This document shows positions 18,372-27,747 of a stretch of DNA of 64,000 nucleotides, piece after piece (within the stretch, counting starts at the first letter, position 1; the number at the start of each line of letters is the position of its first letter). The notes beneath the pieces are model-generated. The model was given only the letters and a program-made list of their open reading frames with translations. It made no database searches and was not told where the DNA came from. Both the position numbers and the translations under genes were made by a program. Source of the stretch: Sinorhizobium shofinae (GTDB lineage: Bacteria; Pseudomonadota; Alphaproteobacteria; Rhizobiales; Rhizobiaceae); NCBI GenBank assembly GCA_001704765.1, contig MBFK01000009.1, positions 1 to 64,000 on the forward strand, read 5' to 3'.

Positions 18372-19676
18372 TCACAGAATGTAACGCGACAGGTCGGTGT
18401 TGGCGGCAAGATCGCCGACATGCTTGCGGACATAGTCCGCGTCAATCATCACCGTGTCGCCGCCGCGATCGGGCGCGTTGAAGGAGATCTCGTCGAGGAC
18501 GCGTTCCATGACCGTCTGCAGGCGTCGGGCGCCGATGTTCTCGACATTGGCATTGAGCTGCACGGCGACCTCCGCGAGCGCGTCGATCGCATCCTCGGTG
18601 AAGTCGAGCGCCACGCCCTCCGTCTCCAGGAGTGCCTTGTACTGGCGGATGAGGCTTGCCTCCGTCTCCGTCAGGATACGGCGGAAGTCCTCCTTGGTCA
18701 GAGCGCGCAATTCGACCCGGATCGGCAGGCGGCCCTGCAGCTCGGGCAGAAGATCCGACGGCTTTGACACATGGAAAGCGCCGGAGGCGATGAAGAGGAT
18801 GTGGTCCGTCTTCACCGGACCGTATTTCGTCGCGACCGTCGTGCCCTCGACCAGCGGCAGCAGGTCGCGCTGGACGCCCTCGCGCGAAACGCCGGCACCG
18901 ATGCCGCCGTCACGGGCGGCGATCTTGTCGATCTCGTCGAGGAAAACGATGCCGTCGTTTTCCGCCGCCGCCACCGCCTCGCGCTGGATCTGCTCATTGT
19001 CGAGCAGCTTGTCGGATTCATCGTTGACCAGGAGCTCGTAGGATTCCTTGACCGTCGTCTTGACCTTCCTAGTCCTGCCGCCAAGCGCCTTGCCGAAAAT
19101 TTCCGACAGGTTCAAGACGCCGATATTGGCACCGGGCATGCCCGGAATCTCGAAGCCGCCGGGCGCACCGGTTTCGGCGACGTCGATCTCGATCTCCTTG
19201 TCGTCGAGCTCATTGGCCCTGAGCTTCTTGCGGAAGGAATCGCGCGTCGCCGGCGACGCCGTCGTGCCAACCAGCGCGTCGAGCACGCGCTCTTCGGCGT
19301 TCTGATGGGCCTTGGCCTTGACGTCGGCACGCTTCTTTTCGCGCACGAGCGTGATGCCGACCTCGACGAGGTCGCGGACGATCTGCTCGACGTCGCGGCC
19401 GACATAGCCGACTTCGGTGAACTTGGTCGCTTCCACCTTGACGAAGGGAGCGCCGGCAAGCTTGGCCAGACGGCGGGAAATCTCAGTCTTGCCGACACCG
19501 GTCGGACCGATCATCAGGATGTTCTTCGGCATGACCTCATCGCGCAGCTCGTCGCTCAGCTGCTGGCGGCGCCAGCGGTTGCGCAATGCGATGGCCACGG
19601 CGCGTTTCGCGTCTTTCTGGCCGATGATGTAGCGGTCGAGCTCGGATACGATCTCTCTGGGTGAAAAGTAGCTCAT
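18372..19676 (-). CDS. hslU: ATP-dependent protease ATPase subunit HslU (ClpY)
   Basis: A 434-residue AAA+ unfoldase. Walker A is GPTGVGKT (residues 57-64) and Walker B is [12 protein letters not shown]. The pore-loop and I-domain region lie between them, and the C-terminal tail [14 protein letters not shown] is the part that docks into HslV. HslU unfolds substrates and feeds them to the HslV peptidase. The start overlaps the GNAT stop (ATGA), so hslV, the acetyltransferase and hslU form one translationally coupled operon. A terminator follows the stop. Confidence 0.97.
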   Translation of the reverse strand: MSYFSPREIVSELDRYIIGQKDAKRAVAIALRNRWRRQQLSDELRDEVMPKNILMIGPTGVGKTEISRRLAKLAGAPFVKVEATKFTEVGYVGRDVEQIVRDLVEVGITLVREKKRADVKAKAHQNAEERVLDALVGTTASPATRDSFRKKLRANELDDKEIEIDVAETGAPGGFEIPGMPGANIGVLNLSEIFGKALGGRTRKVKTTVKESYELLVNDESDKLLDNEQIQREAVAAAENDGIVFLDEIDKIAARDGGIGAGVSREGVQRDLLPLVEGTTVATKYGPVKTDHILFIASGAFHVSKPSDLLPELQGRLPIRVELRALTKEDFRRILTETEASLIRQYKALLETEGVALDFTEDAIDALAEVAVQLNANVENIGARRLQTVMERVLDEISFNAPDRGGDTVMIDADYVRKHVGDLAANTDLSRYIL

Positions 19677-20194
19677 GAATTCCTCTCAAACTCGGTCCGC
19701 TTCAGCTCCATGAGGAGTGTCCGACCGGACTCGTCTATCCATTCGGCGAAGGGCACGAAGCCGGCCTTCGCATAGGCTCTGACCGCTCGACGGTTGCCGG
19801 CATCCGGATCGATGACGATGCGGGCGGCACCCTTTGCGAACAGCTTTCCGGCAAAGGCTTTCAGCGCAAGAGCCGCGACGCCTTTGCCAGTCATTTCAGG
19901 GGGCCCGATGAAGATATCGACACCGGGCGTGTCGGATGACAGATCCCTCGCCCAGGGTTCCTCGTCATATTGCGAGGGGATCCAGGACTGGATGTAGCCG
20001 GCCGGTTCGCCCCACACGTGAAAGATGAACCCGTCGACCTCGCCGGTGGCGCAACCCTCGCGGATCAGCCCGAGTTCCACATCCGGATCACCCCACCATT
20101 GTCGGACATGCGGCTCCGAAAGCCAGGCAAGCAGCATCGGCAGATGGCGCTCGGCCACCGGTTCGAAGCTGACATCTGCCCGGTCATCCGGCAT
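19673..20194 (-). CDS. GNAT family N-acetyltransferase (AAC(6')-like) within the hslVU operon
   Basis: The 173-residue protein fits the RimJ/RimL or aminoglycoside 6'-N-acetyltransferase-like branch of the GNAT superfamily. Typical features are [22 protein letters not shown], then [22 protein letters not shown] (acetyl-CoA loop) and the C-terminal [18 protein letters not shown] prefer the ATG at 20194 (MPDDRADV) over 20215, because GGAG lies about 9 bp upstream and the overlap with hslV is only 11 bp. It sits between hslV and hslU with overlaps on both sides. Resemblance to resistance enzymes does not show that it confers resistance; the natural substrate is unknown. Confidence 0.87.
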   Translation of the reverse strand: MPDDRADVSFEPVAERHLPMLLAWLSEPHVRQWWGDPDVELGLIREGCATGEVDGFIFHVWGEPAGYIQSWIPSQYDEEPWARDLSSDTPGVDIFIGPPEMTGKGVAALALKAFAGKLFAKGAARIVIDPDAGNRRAVRAYAKAGFVPFAEWIDESGRTLLMELKRTEFERNS

Positions 20195-20741
20195 CCAGCG
20201 TCTCCACGACGACATTGTGGTTGGTATAAACGCAGATGTCTCCGGCGATCTGGAGCGCGCGCCGGGCGATCTCTTCGGCCGACTTGTCGCTGTCCATCAG
20301 GGCGCGTGCGGCCGCAAATGCATAATTTCCGCCCGAGCCAATGGCGATCGTCCCGTGCTCCGGCTCGAGCACGTCGCCATTGCCGGTGATCGCCAGCGTC
20401 ACCGATCTGTCGGCGACCAGCATCATCGCCTCGAGATTGCGCAGATATTTGTTGGTGCGCCAGTCCTTGGCAAGTTCGACGGCGGCTCGCATCAATTGGT
20501 CGGGATATTGCTCGAGCTTCGCCTCGAGCCGCTCCAGAAGCGTGAAGGCGTCCGCCGTCGCGCCGGCGAAGCCGGCGATCACGTCGCCCTTCGAGAGGCG
20601 CCGGACCTTGCGCGCGTTGCCCTTCATCACCGTCTGGCCGAGGCTCACCTGGCCATCGCCCGCCATCACCACCTTGCCGTCCTTGCGCACCGTGATGATG
20701 GTCGTGGCATGCATCGTTCCGTAAGGATTGTGTTCGCTCAT
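20184..20741 (-). CDS. hslV: ATP-dependent protease peptidase subunit HslV (ClpQ)
   Basis: The 185-residue peptidase is proteasome-beta-like. The conserved [19 protein letters not shown] gives the catalytic threonine (Thr13 in this numbering), so a 12-residue leader ([12 protein letters not shown]) must be removed to expose it. Other landmarks are [20 protein letters not shown] and [16 protein letters not shown] place the start at the ATG at 20741. HslV dodecamers degrade proteins unfolded by HslU in the cytoplasm. It is the first gene of the hslV-GNAT-hslU operon and diverges from the his cluster. Confidence 0.95.
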   Translation of the reverse strand: MSEHNPYGTMHATTIITVRKDGKVVMAGDGQVSLGQTVMKGNARKVRRLSKGDVIAGFAGATADAFTLLERLEAKLEQYPDQLMRAAVELAKDWRTNKYLRNLEAMMLVADRSVTLAITGNGDVLEPEHGTIAIGSGGNYAFAAARALMDSDKSAEEIARRALQIAGDICVYTNHNVVVETLDAG

Positions 20742-20807
20742 CAAAATACCTGTCGGCCCCGGGGATGCGAGGCGTTGCGGCCCGAAAGAGCCTGGTTGAT
20801 TGAGGCC

Positions 20808-20835
20808 TATGTAAGTTAGCGCGACGCGATTGCAA
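20808..20835 (-). promoter_or_regulatory. Possible promoter of the hslV operon
   Basis: On the minus strand TTGCAA (20830-20835) and TACATA (20808-20813) are 16 bp apart, about 70 bp upstream of hslV. This fits a sigma70-type promoter moderately well. I do not see a convincing heat-shock sigma32 pattern. Confidence 0.35.
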
Positions 20836-21033
20836 ATGCGCGGCTCAAATCACCGCGATCCGCCCTTTGATGCGGATCGCGCCTGTCGCCCGGCGCCGAT
20901 CGAATCTCCGTTGCAGTTCTGGATATTTCGCGCCCCGCCTGATATGGAGCGGCTCTGGAACGGAACGAGGCGGTGGAAGGCGCTCTGCCGCCCGCATCCG
21001 CTCCGATCTATCGAGCGCAGACAGGAGAGCCTG

Positions 21034-21642
21034 ATGGCAGACGTGACGCTGAGCCGCACCGGCCAGGTTTCGCGAAAGACGAATGAAACGGCCGTGTCCG
21101 TCTCCGTCAATATCGACGGGACGGGCGTGTCGAAGATTGCGACCGGCGTCGGCTTCTTCGATCATATGCTCGACCAGCTCGCGCGCCATTCGCTGATCGA
21201 CATGGAGATCAAGACGGAAGGCGACCTCCATGTCGACGATCATCACACCGTCGAAGATACCGGCATTGCCATCGGCCAGGCGATCGCCAAGGCGCTCGGC
21301 GATCGCCGCGGCATCACCCGCTATGCCTCGCTCGATCTCGCCATGGACGAGACGATGACGCGCGCCGCCGTCGATGTCTCCGGCCGGCCGTTTCTCGTCT
21401 GGAACGTGACCTTCACCTCGCCGAAGATCGGTACATTCGACACCGAGCTGGTGCGCGAATTCTTCCAGGCGCTCGCCCAGCACGCCGGCATCACGCTGCA
21501 TGTGCAGAACATTTACGGCGCCAACAACCATCATATCGCCGAGACCTGCTTCAAATCCGTCGCCCGCGTGCTTCGCACGGCAACCGAAATCGACCCGCGC
21601 CAGGCTGGACGCGTTCCCTCGACGAAGGGCACGCTCGCCTGA
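21034..21642 (+). CDS. hisB: Imidazoleglycerol-phosphate dehydratase
   Basis: The 202-residue, single-function HisB catalyses dehydration of imidazoleglycerol phosphate, the sixth step of histidine synthesis. The metal-binding histidine motifs are [14 protein letters not shown] and [18 protein letters not shown] in the first half, and [17 protein letters not shown] in the second. The enzyme lacks the phosphatase domain found in the E. coli bifunctional form. The ATG at 21034 follows AGGAGAGCC. It is first in a cluster hisB-DUF2628-hisH-hisA-hisF-hisE-coaA. Confidence 0.97.
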   Translation: MADVTLSRTGQVSRKTNETAVSVSVNIDGTGVSKIATGVGFFDHMLDQLARHSLIDMEIKTEGDLHVDDHHTVEDTGIAIGQAIAKALGDRRGITRYASLDLAMDETMTRAAVDVSGRPFLVWNVTFTSPKIGTFDTELVREFFQALAQHAGITLHVQNIYGANNHHIAETCFKSVARVLRTATEIDPRQAGRVPSTKGTLA

Positions 21643-21666
21643 GCCGGCCAAGACTGGCTGAAGACC

Positions 21667-22143
21667 ATGGCCTCGTATCTGATCATGACCCCGCCCGGCG
21701 CACCGGCCGACGACGAAAGGGCGCGGTTCATCGCCGACGGTTTTTCCTGGACCGCCTTCTTCTTCCCCGCCCTGTGGCTGATGGCCAAGCGGGCCTGGCT
21801 CCTCGCAATCTCCGTTGCCGTTTTGCAAATTCTGTTAATCCTTCTGTCGACGCTCCCCGGCGGTTTCGCCGCCGCGCTGACCATGCAGGTGGCGCTCAGT
21901 CTCCTGGTATCGCTGGAAGGGCCGCTTTTCATCGCCCGGAAGCTCTCGGCTGAGGATTGGACGCTTCGCTCGATCGTTCCGGCCCGCAACATCGAAACGG
22001 CGGAGGAGATCTACTTCTCGAAAACGACAGCGACGGCGCGCCATCAAAGCGCAACTCCGTTGCAATCTATCGAATGGTCCGGGACCGGACGGCCGGAAAG
22101 TGCCGCCGGGCTCGGCTTCTTTGAATCCTATGGAGAGCGCTGA
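21667..22143 (+). CDS. DUF2628 domain membrane protein
   Basis: The 158-residue protein has two or three hydrophobic segments (about residues 28-60 and 66-90) preceded by [20 protein letters not shown], typical of DUF2628. The C-terminal half ([20 protein letters not shown]) is polar and likely cytoplasmic. Its stop overlaps the hisH start by one base (TGATG), so it is embedded in the histidine operon. This placement is, to my recollection, common in Rhizobiales. No catalytic motif is visible and its role is unknown. Confidence 0.85.
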   Translation: MASYLIMTPPGAPADDERARFIADGFSWTAFFFPALWLMAKRAWLLAISVAVLQILLILLSTLPGGFAAALTMQVALSLLVSLEGPLFIARKLSAEDWTLRSIVPARNIETAEEIYFSKTTATARHQSATPLQSIEWSGTGRPESAAGLGFFESYGER

Positions 22144-22793
22144 TGCGGGTCGCCATCATTGACTACGGGTCGGGCAACCTGCGCTCGGCCACCAAAGCCT
22201 TCGAGCGGGCGGCGCGCGAAGCCGGCATCGCCGCCGAAATCGACCTGACGGACAAGCCGGAACGGGTCGCTTCGGCCGACCGCATCGTGCTACCGGGCGT
22301 CGGCGCCTATGCCGACTGCCGCCGCGGCCTTGACGCCGTCGCCGGCATGGAGGAGGCGCTCGCGCAAGCGGTCGAAGCGGCCGGTCGGCCCTTCCTCGGC
22401 ATCTGCGTCGGCATGCAGCTCATGTCGTCGCGCGGGCTTGAAAAGACGATCACCCAGGGTTTCGGCTGGATTCCGGGCGATGTCGTGGAGATGGCGCCCG
22501 GGGACCCGTCGCTGAAGATCCCGCAGATCGGCTGGAACACGCTGCGTCTCAACCGGCAGCACGCGCTCTTCGAAGGTATTCCGACCGGCGAGAGCGGGCT
22601 GCACGCCTATTTCGTGCATTCCTATCACCTCGCCGCCGAAGACCCGGAGCACGTGATCGCCGAGACGGAGTACGGCGGTCCGGTGACGGCCTTCGTCGCG
22701 AGCGGCAACAAGGCCGGCGCGCAGTTCCACCCGGAAAAGAGCCAGACGCTCGGCCTCGCCCTCATTTCGAATTTCCTGCGTTGGAAGCCGTGA
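22143..22793 (+). CDS. hisH: Imidazole glycerol phosphate synthase, glutamine amidotransferase subunit
   Basis: A 216-residue class I glutamine amidotransferase. The nucleophile is Cys88 in [11 protein letters not shown], and the catalytic dyad partners are His196 and Glu198 in QFHPEKSQ. It supplies ammonia to HisF, which makes imidazole glycerol phosphate and AICAR. It starts inside the stop codon of the DUF2628 gene and is followed 28 bp later by hisA, with hisF next. The partner genes therefore lie in the same operon. Confidence 0.97.
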   Translation: MRVAIIDYGSGNLRSATKAFERAAREAGIAAEIDLTDKPERVASADRIVLPGVGAYADCRRGLDAVAGMEEALAQAVEAAGRPFLGICVGMQLMSSRGLEKTITQGFGWIPGDVVEMAPGDPSLKIPQIGWNTLRLNRQHALFEGIPTGESGLHAYFVHSYHLAAEDPEHVIAETEYGGPVTAFVASGNKAGAQFHPEKSQTLGLALISNFLRWKP

Positions 22794-22821
22794 GGCTCCC
22801 GCGATCTGATCGGACGAACAC

Positions 22822-23559
22822 ATGATTCTCTTCCCCGCGATCGACCTCAAGGACGGCCAATGCGTGCGCCTGAAGCTCGGCGACATGGACCAGGCGACCG
22901 TCTACAATCCGGATCCGGCCGCCCAGGCCCGCGCCTTCGAGGAGCAGGGCTTCGAATGGCTGCATGTCGTCGACCTGAACGGCGCCTTCGCCGGCGAGAC
23001 GGTGAACGGCGCCGCGGTCGACGCCATCCTCAAGGCGACCCGCAATCCGGTGCAGCTCGGCGGCGGCATCCGCACGCTCGAGCATATCGAGAACTGGCTC
23101 TCGCGCGGGCTCAAGCGCGTCATCCTCGGCACCGTCGCTGTACGCGATCCGGCGCTGGTGATCGAGGCCTGCCGCAAGTTCCCCGGCCGGGTGGCGGTCG
23201 GCATCGACGCCAAGGGCGGCAAGGTGGCGGTCGAGGGCTGGGCCGAGGCCTCCGAACTCGGGGTGATCGAGCTTGCAAAGAAGTTCGAGGGCGCCGGCGT
23301 TTCGGCGATCATCTACACCGACATCGATCGCGACGGCATCCTGACCGGCATCAACTGGGAGTCGACCCTGGAACTCGCCAATGCGGTTTCCATTCCGGTC
23401 ATCGCCTCGGGCGGTCTCGCCTCGATGGACGATATCCGCCGCTTGACCGAACCGGATGCCGAAAAGCTCGAAGGGGCGATCTCGGGCCGAGCGCTCTATG
23501 ACGGGCGGATCGATCCGAAAGAGGCGCTGGCCTTGATCCGCGCCGCGCGAAAGGGATGA
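22822..23559 (+). CDS. hisA: ProFAR isomerase HisA
   Basis: The 245-residue TIM-barrel isomerase converts ProFAR to PRFAR. It shows the two half-barrel phosphate-binding repeats: [17 protein letters not shown] in the first half and [13 protein letters not shown] in the second. The catalytic Asp is near the N-terminus ([15 protein letters not shown]) and the second acidic residue is in YTDIDRDG. HisA and HisF are related barrels and are adjacent here, with 4 bp between hisA and hisF. Confidence 0.97.
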   Translation: MILFPAIDLKDGQCVRLKLGDMDQATVYNPDPAAQARAFEEQGFEWLHVVDLNGAFAGETVNGAAVDAILKATRNPVQLGGGIRTLEHIENWLSRGLKRVILGTVAVRDPALVIEACRKFPGRVAVGIDAKGGKVAVEGWAEASELGVIELAKKFEGAGVSAIIYTDIDRDGILTGINWESTLELANAVSIPVIASGGLASMDDIRRLTEPDAEKLEGAISGRALYDGRIDPKEALALIRAARKG

Positions 23560-23563
23560 ACCG

Positions 23564-24340
23564 ATGACCCTCAAAGCCCGCGTAATCCCCTGCCTCGACG
23601 TGAAGGACGGCCGCGTCGTCAAGGGCGTCAACTTCGTCGATCTCATCGACGCCGGCGATCCTGTAGAGGCGGCAAAAGCCTACGACGCCGCCGGCGCCGA
23701 CGAGCTCTGCTTCCTCGACATAACTGCCTCCTCGGACAATCGCGAGACGATCTTCGACGTCGTCGCCCGCACCGCCGAGCAGTGCTTCATGCCGCTCACC
23801 GTCGGCGGCGGCGTGCGCCAGGTGTCGGATATCCGCAAGCTGCTCCTTGCCGGCGCCGACAAGGTGTCGATCAACACGGCCGCCGTGAAGAATCCGGATT
23901 TCGTCGCCGAGGCTGCCGACAAGTTCGGCAACCAGTGCATCGTCGTCGCCATCGACGCGAAGAAGGTCTCGGCCGCGGGTGAAGCGGACCGGTGGCAGAT
24001 CTTCACCCATGGCGGGCGCCAGCCGACCGGCATCGATGCGATCGAGTTCGCCAAGAAGGTCGTGGACCTCGGCGCCGGTGAACTCCTTTTGACCTCCATG
24101 GATCGCGACGGCACCAAGAGCGGCTACGACATCGCGCTGACGCGCGCCATTGCCGATGCGGTGCGCGCGCCGGTCATCGCCTCCGGCGGCGTCGGAACGC
24201 TCGACCACATGGTGGAAGGCATCCGCGACGGCCATGCGACGGCGGTGCTTGCGGCATCCATCTTCCACTTCGGCACCTACAGCATCGGCGAAGCGAAGCG
24301 CTACATGGCCGAGCGCGGCATCGCCATGCGTCTCGATTGA
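23564..24340 (+). CDS. hisF: Imidazole glycerol phosphate synthase, cyclase subunit
   Basis: The 258-residue barrel begins [19 protein letters not shown], with the catalytic Asp in CLDV. It continues with [16 protein letters not shown] and [13 protein letters not shown], the phosphate-gripping loops. The second catalytic Asp is in [14 protein letters not shown]. With HisH it forms the synthase complex that releases AICAR to purine metabolism. The gene lies between hisA and hisE in the operon. Confidence 0.97.
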   Translation: MTLKARVIPCLDVKDGRVVKGVNFVDLIDAGDPVEAAKAYDAAGADELCFLDITASSDNRETIFDVVARTAEQCFMPLTVGGGVRQVSDIRKLLLAGADKVSINTAAVKNPDFVAEAADKFGNQCIVVAIDAKKVSAAGEADRWQIFTHGGRQPTGIDAIEFAKKVVDLGAGELLLTSMDRDGTKSGYDIALTRAIADAVRAPVIASGGVGTLDHMVEGIRDGHATAVLAASIFHFGTYSIGEAKRYMAERGIAMRLD

Positions 24341-24352
24341 AGGATTTTCGTG

Positions 24353-24676
24353 ATGAGCGAGTTCACCCTCACCGATCTTGAGACGATCGTCGCGACCCGC
24401 GCCAAGGCGGCGCCGGAAGACTCCTGGACGGCCAAGCTGGTTGGCGCCGGCCAGAAGAAGGCAGCCAAGAAACTCGGCGAGGAGGCGGTCGAAACGGTGA
24501 TCGCGGCGGTCAGTGGCGACCGCGAGAATCTGATCGATGAGAGCGCCGATCTCCTCTATCATCTTATGGTCGTATTGAATATCGCCGCCGTCCCGTTGCA
24601 GGATGTGATGAGCGAACTGGCCAGGCGAACGAGCCAATCCGGCCTGCAGGAGAAGGCAAACCGGCAAAATCCATGA
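24353..24676 (+). CDS. hisE: Phosphoribosyl-ATP pyrophosphatase
   Basis: The 107-residue, all-helical MazG-like enzyme performs the second step of histidine synthesis. The metal-binding pattern is [14 protein letters not shown] followed by [16 protein letters not shown]. It is a stand-alone HisE, not fused to HisI. I take the ATG at 24353, since an in-frame GTG lies just before it; AAGGA precedes both. Its stop overlaps the coaA start (ATGA), coupling histidine genes to CoA synthesis in one message. Confidence 0.95.
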   Translation: MSEFTLTDLETIVATRAKAAPEDSWTAKLVGAGQKKAAKKLGEEAVETVIAAVSGDRENLIDESADLLYHLMVVLNIAAVPLQDVMSELARRTSQSGLQEKANRQNP

Positions 24677-25668
24677 GCATCGCCGCGAAAGACATCGAAC
24701 CGGCCGACATTCCGGGCAATCTCACGGGGGGCGAATTTTCGCCCTATCACGTTTTCTCCGCCGAGGAATGGTCGCGCTTTCGCGCCGATACGCCTTTGAC
24801 GCTGACCGCAGAGGAGGTCAAGCGGCTGCGCTCGCTCAACGACCCGGTCGATCTCGGCGAGGTGCGCCGCATCTATCTGTCGCTGTCGCGGCTTCTCTCA
24901 GCCCATGTGGAAGCGTCGCAGATCCTCTTCCAGCAGCGCAAGCGCTTCCTGAGCATGTCGGACGAGACGAAAACTCCCTTCGTCATCGGCATCGCCGGCT
25001 CCGTCGCCGTCGGCAAGTCGACGACCGCCCGTATCCTCGCCGAACTCCTGGCGCGCTGGCCCTCGAGCCCGAAGGTCGATCTCATCACGACTGACGGCTT
25101 TCTCTACCCAAATGCGATCCTGCAACGGGAAAACATGATGGATCGCAAGGGCTTCCCGGAGAGCTACGACATCGGCGCGCTCCTGCGCTTCCTCTCGGCG
25201 ATCAAGGCCGGCCGGCCGAACGTCAAGGCGCCGACCTATTCGCACCTGACCTATGACGTCATCCCCGACCAGTTCCAGATCATCGACCGGCCGGACATCC
25301 TGATCTTCGAGGGGATCAACGTGCTGCAGTCGCGCGATCTGCCAGCCGACGGCAAGATCGTCCCGATGGTCTCGGATTTCTTCGACTTCTCGATCTACAT
25401 CGACGCCGAGGAAAGCCTCATCCACAACTGGTATGTGAGCCGCTTCATGCGCCTGCGCGAGACGGCCTTCCAGAATCCGCAATCCTTTTTCCATCGCTAT
25501 GCGACGATCAGCGAGGACGCGGCGCGGGCAATAGCCGAAGGGCTGTGGCACAACATCAACCTGAAAAACCTGCACCAGAACATCCTGCCGACGCGGCCGC
25601 GCGCCGACCTCATCCTGCAGAAAGGTCCCAATCACCTGACCCAGACGGTGGCGCTCAGGAAGCTCTGA
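24673..25668 (+). CDS. coaA: Type I pantothenate kinase
   Basis: The 331-residue kinase phosphorylates pantothenate in the first step of CoA synthesis. The P-loop [12 protein letters not shown] lies at residues 106-117, and other family blocks are [15 protein letters not shown] and IFEGINVLQ. Its length and the [21 protein letters not shown] region match prokaryotic type I enzymes, which are inhibited by CoA. It is last in the his-coaA operon. Confidence 0.97.
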   Translation: MSIAAKDIEPADIPGNLTGGEFSPYHVFSAEEWSRFRADTPLTLTAEEVKRLRSLNDPVDLGEVRRIYLSLSRLLSAHVEASQILFQQRKRFLSMSDETKTPFVIGIAGSVAVGKSTTARILAELLARWPSSPKVDLITTDGFLYPNAILQRENMMDRKGFPESYDIGALLRFLSAIKAGRPNVKAPTYSHLTYDVIPDQFQIIDRPDILIFEGINVLQSRDLPADGKIVPMVSDFFDFSIYIDAEESLIHNWYVSRFMRLRETAFQNPQSFFHRYATISEDAARAIAEGLWHNINLKNLHQNILPTRPRADLILQKGPNHLTQTVALRKL

Positions 25669-25695
25669 GCGGAGGGCTTCAACGCTTTGGGACAA

Positions 25696-25730
25696 GACCC
25701 CTCCCAAACCCTTCCCACAAGGGGGAGGGG
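25696..25730. repeat. Short rhizobial intergenic palindrome, type D
   Basis: CCCCTCCC...CCTTCCC and GGGGGAGGGG form an inverted repeat around an ACAA loop. It lies 28 bp after the coaA stop, between coaA and the convergent alkB, and may act as a terminator-like hairpin although no T-run follows. Confidence 0.6.
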
Positions 25731-25780
25731 CGTACGAGGAGCGGCGTTCACGCTCGTCCCCGCCATGTGCCTCGGCGCGC

Positions 25781-26392
25781 TTACGGATTGACCCGACGCA
25801 GGGTGAGGTTGAGGCGTCCGCCGTTCTTCAAGAGCGTGGAGGTATTCGGATAGATGCGGTCGACGCCGTGGAAGGCGAGCCGCCCTTCGCCGCCGAGCAC
25901 GACGACATCGCCGCTTTCAAGCTTGAACGACTGGGTCTGTCCGCTGCGCGTCCTGCCACCGACGCGAAAGAGGCAGGTATCGCCGAGCGAGATCGACACG
26001 ACGGCCGTTTCCAGGTCGCGTTCGTCCCGGTCCTGATGCAATCCCATCCGGGCGTCGGCGGAATAGAAGTTGACGAGACACGCCTCGGGCCGCTTGTGGC
26101 TCGCCGAAACCGCCCGCCAGATATCGATGAGGACATCGGGAATCGGCGGCCACGGCTTGCCGGTTACCGGATGTTCCGGTTGATAGCGATAGCCGCGCTC
26201 GCGATCGGTGACCCAACCGAGCGATCCGCAATTGGTCATGCGCACCGACATGGGCTTGCCGGTCTTCGGCATTTCCGGAACGTAGAGCGGCGCCACGGCG
26301 ACCACGTCGCGGATTGCCTCGACAAGCTCCTCCTGACGCGACCGGTCCAGAAAACCGGGAATATGCCTTACGCCTTTCGGCAGCACCTGCAT
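25781..26392 (-). CDS. alkB: DNA oxidative demethylase AlkB
   Basis: The 203-residue Fe(II)/2-oxoglutarate dioxygenase repairs N-alkylated bases. The iron-binding motif H-x-D is in MGLHQDRDE, a distal His is in GGEGRLAFHGVDRIYP, and the 2-oxoglutarate-binding arginines are in GGRLNLTLRRVN. NFYSADARMGLHQD is highly characteristic. I prefer the ATG at 26392 with AGGG upstream; an in-frame GTG lies 9 bp earlier. It stands alone with repeats on both sides, and no ada gene is adjacent. Confidence 0.95.
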   Translation of the reverse strand: MQVLPKGVRHIPGFLDRSRQEELVEAIRDVVAVAPLYVPEMPKTGKPMSVRMTNCGSLGWVTDRERGYRYQPEHPVTGKPWPPIPDVLIDIWRAVSASHKRPEACLVNFYSADARMGLHQDRDERDLETAVVSISLGDTCLFRVGGRTRSGQTQSFKLESGDVVVLGGEGRLAFHGVDRIYPNTSTLLKNGGRLNLTLRRVNP

Positions 26393-26401
26393 TGCCAGCA
26401 C

Positions 26402-26475
26402 CCTGTCGTTCGACGACGATCACGAGCCCCTTTTCTGCGAGCAGGCGAAGCTGCACCTCGAAAGGCCTCGACGAC
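26402..26475 (-). other. Region upstream of alkB with coding-like remnant
   Basis: On the minus strand this stretch can be read as a segment ending EVQLRLLAEKGLVIVVERQG, without its own start. It abuts the type A repeat. It may be only chance reading frame or the upstream region of alkB; no function is assigned. Confidence 0.2.
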
Positions 26476-26580
26476 TACAGCGCCGTGCGTCTTTTCAGAC
26501 GCACAAAGGACGCTGTAGCACTCTGAATCGCTGCATGTTTTTCCCTTAAATCGGCTCCGATTTATGGAAACCTGCAGCAG
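26476..26580. repeat. Rhizobial palindromic intergenic element, type A (copy 2, full length)
   Basis: Two modules are present. The first is a hairpin with CTACAGCG/CGCTGTAG outer arms and GTGCGTC/GACGCAC inner arms (26475-26518). The second is the long palindrome with TTAAATCGG/CCGATTTA arms ending in CTGCAG. It is almost the same as the copy at 33841-33945 and lies between the LysM-protein gene and alkB. Confidence 0.85.
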
Positions 26581-26627
26581 GATGTAGCGTTCGCCGGAGC
26601 CGAAGGCGACCCGAAAATCGCCATCGC

Positions 26628-27101
26628 TCAGCCGGCATCGAGCTCCGGGATGCGCAGCACTTGGCCGGGATAGATCTTGTCCGGATGAGTGAGCATCGGC
26701 TGGTTCGCCTCGAAGATCGCCGTGTGTTTGGCACCCTTGCCCTTGCCGTAGTGTGCCTCGGCGATCTTCCAGAGATTGTCGCCCTTTTTCACAGTATAGA
26801 AAACCGGAGCCTTCGCCGGCGCCGGCGCCGCGCCGCCAGCGGCCACCTGCAGTTCAGAGGCTTCGACAGCCGATATGCCAAGCGTATTGCCTACAGCGAC
26901 GACGGCCTTCTCGAAAATCGACTGGTCCTTGACGACACCCTTGAGGACCACCTTGTCGTCCACGACTTCGACCTTGACGTCCTTGGTGCCGAGATCGTGG
27001 GATGCGAGTTCTTTCTCGACGGTCGCCGCATCCGGCGGGCTATCGTCATCGCCGATACCGAGCTTCTTGCCGGCGTTCTTGATAAAACTGAACAAGCCCA
27101 T
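26628..27101 (-). CDS. lysM: BON and LysM domain protein (YgaU/Kbp-like)
   Basis: The 157-residue protein has the same architecture as E. coli YgaU/Kbp. A short N-terminus (MGLFSFIKNAGKKLG) is followed by a BON domain (VKVEVVDDKVVLKGVVKDQSIFEKAV) and a C-terminal LysM domain (VKKGDNLWKIAEAHYGKG ... IYPGQVLRIPEL). In E. coli the protein binds potassium and is cytoplasmic despite the LysM. There is no signal peptide here. The ATG at 27101 has an ideal AGGAGG upstream. An alanine/proline-rich linker joins the two domains. Confidence 0.92.
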   Translation of the reverse strand: MGLFSFIKNAGKKLGIGDDDSPPDAATVEKELASHDLGTKDVKVEVVDDKVVLKGVVKDQSIFEKAVVAVGNTLGISAVEASELQVAAGGAAPAPAKAPVFYTVKKGDNLWKIAEAHYGKGKGAKHTAIFEANQPMLTHPDKIYPGQVLRIPELDAG

Positions 27102-27198
27102 GGTCGCCTCCTCCTGCGCGGAATGCTGCCGATAAGAGAGGGCGGTTCCGATGAAAGACAAGGGCAATCCGGAAAGATTCAGGGGCACCGCCCGCACC

Positions 27199-27633
27199 TC
27201 AATCACCGGCCGGTCGGCCGCGCAGCTTCTTGATCTCGCCGCGGCCAGATTTCTCCTTCAGCCGCCGCTCGATGGAACCGCGCGTCGGCTTCGTCTTCTT
27301 GCGCGGCGGGGGCGGCGGTTCGGCCGCCTTCAGGATCAATTCCTTCAGCCGCTCGCGGGCGTCCTCGCGGTTGCGGTCCTGGCTGCGGAAACGGCTGGCC
27401 TCGATCATCAACACGCCATCCTTGGAGGCCCTGCGGCCGGCAAGCCTCAGAGCATTGGCCTTGACGCGATCCGATAGCGACGGCGAGGCCTGGATGTCGA
27501 AGAAGAGCTGGACGGCCGTCGACACCTTGTTGACGTTCTGGCCGCCCGGACCACCGGCCAGCACGAACTGCTCCGCCAACTCCCAGCCGGCGATCACGAT
27601 GTTTTCGTTGATGTAAAGCGGTTCGCTTGCCAT
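27199..27633 (-). CDS. arfB: Alternative ribosome-rescue factor ArfB (peptidyl-tRNA hydrolase)
   Basis: The 144-residue protein carries the release-factor motif GGPGGQ (residues 27-32) followed by NVNKVSTAVQL. It also has a long basic C-terminal tail (KKTKPTRGSIERRLKEKSGRGEIKKLRGR) that enters the mRNA channel of stalled ribosomes. ArfB hydrolyses peptidyl-tRNA on non-stop complexes. It lacks the codon-recognition domain of RF1/RF2, in agreement with its short length. It is transcribed in the same direction as pckA, which lies upstream, but a hairpin and a parS-like site separate them. Confidence 0.95.
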   Translation of the reverse strand: MASEPLYINENIVIAGWELAEQFVLAGGPGGQNVNKVSTAVQLFFDIQASPSLSDRVKANALRLAGRRASKDGVLMIEASRFRSQDRNREDARERLKELILKAAEPPPPPRKKTKPTRGSIERRLKEKSGRGEIKKLRGRPAGD

Positions 27634-27699
27634 GTTCGCTCCTTACCGCTCTATCGCACAGAGTTGTGCGGTTGAGAACGACTTAGAGATAAAACGCCA

Positions 27700-27724
27700 A
27701 AACCCGGCCACGAGGACCGGGTTT
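27700..27724 (-). terminator. Probable terminator of pckA
   Basis: On the minus strand AAACCCGG pairs with CCGGGTTT around a 9-nt loop, followed by TTGGCGTTTT. It starts 24 bp after the pckA stop. The T-tract is interrupted, so strength is uncertain. Confidence 0.55.
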
Positions 27725-27735
27725 CACGTGAATCA
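27720..27735. other. parS-like centromere site 2
   Basis: GGTTTCACGTGAATCA matches TGTTTCACGTGAAACA at 14 of 16 positions. It lies in the pckA-arfB gap and overlaps the edge of the hairpin there. Confidence 0.6.
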
Positions 27736-27747
27736 TGGCCTTGCGTC

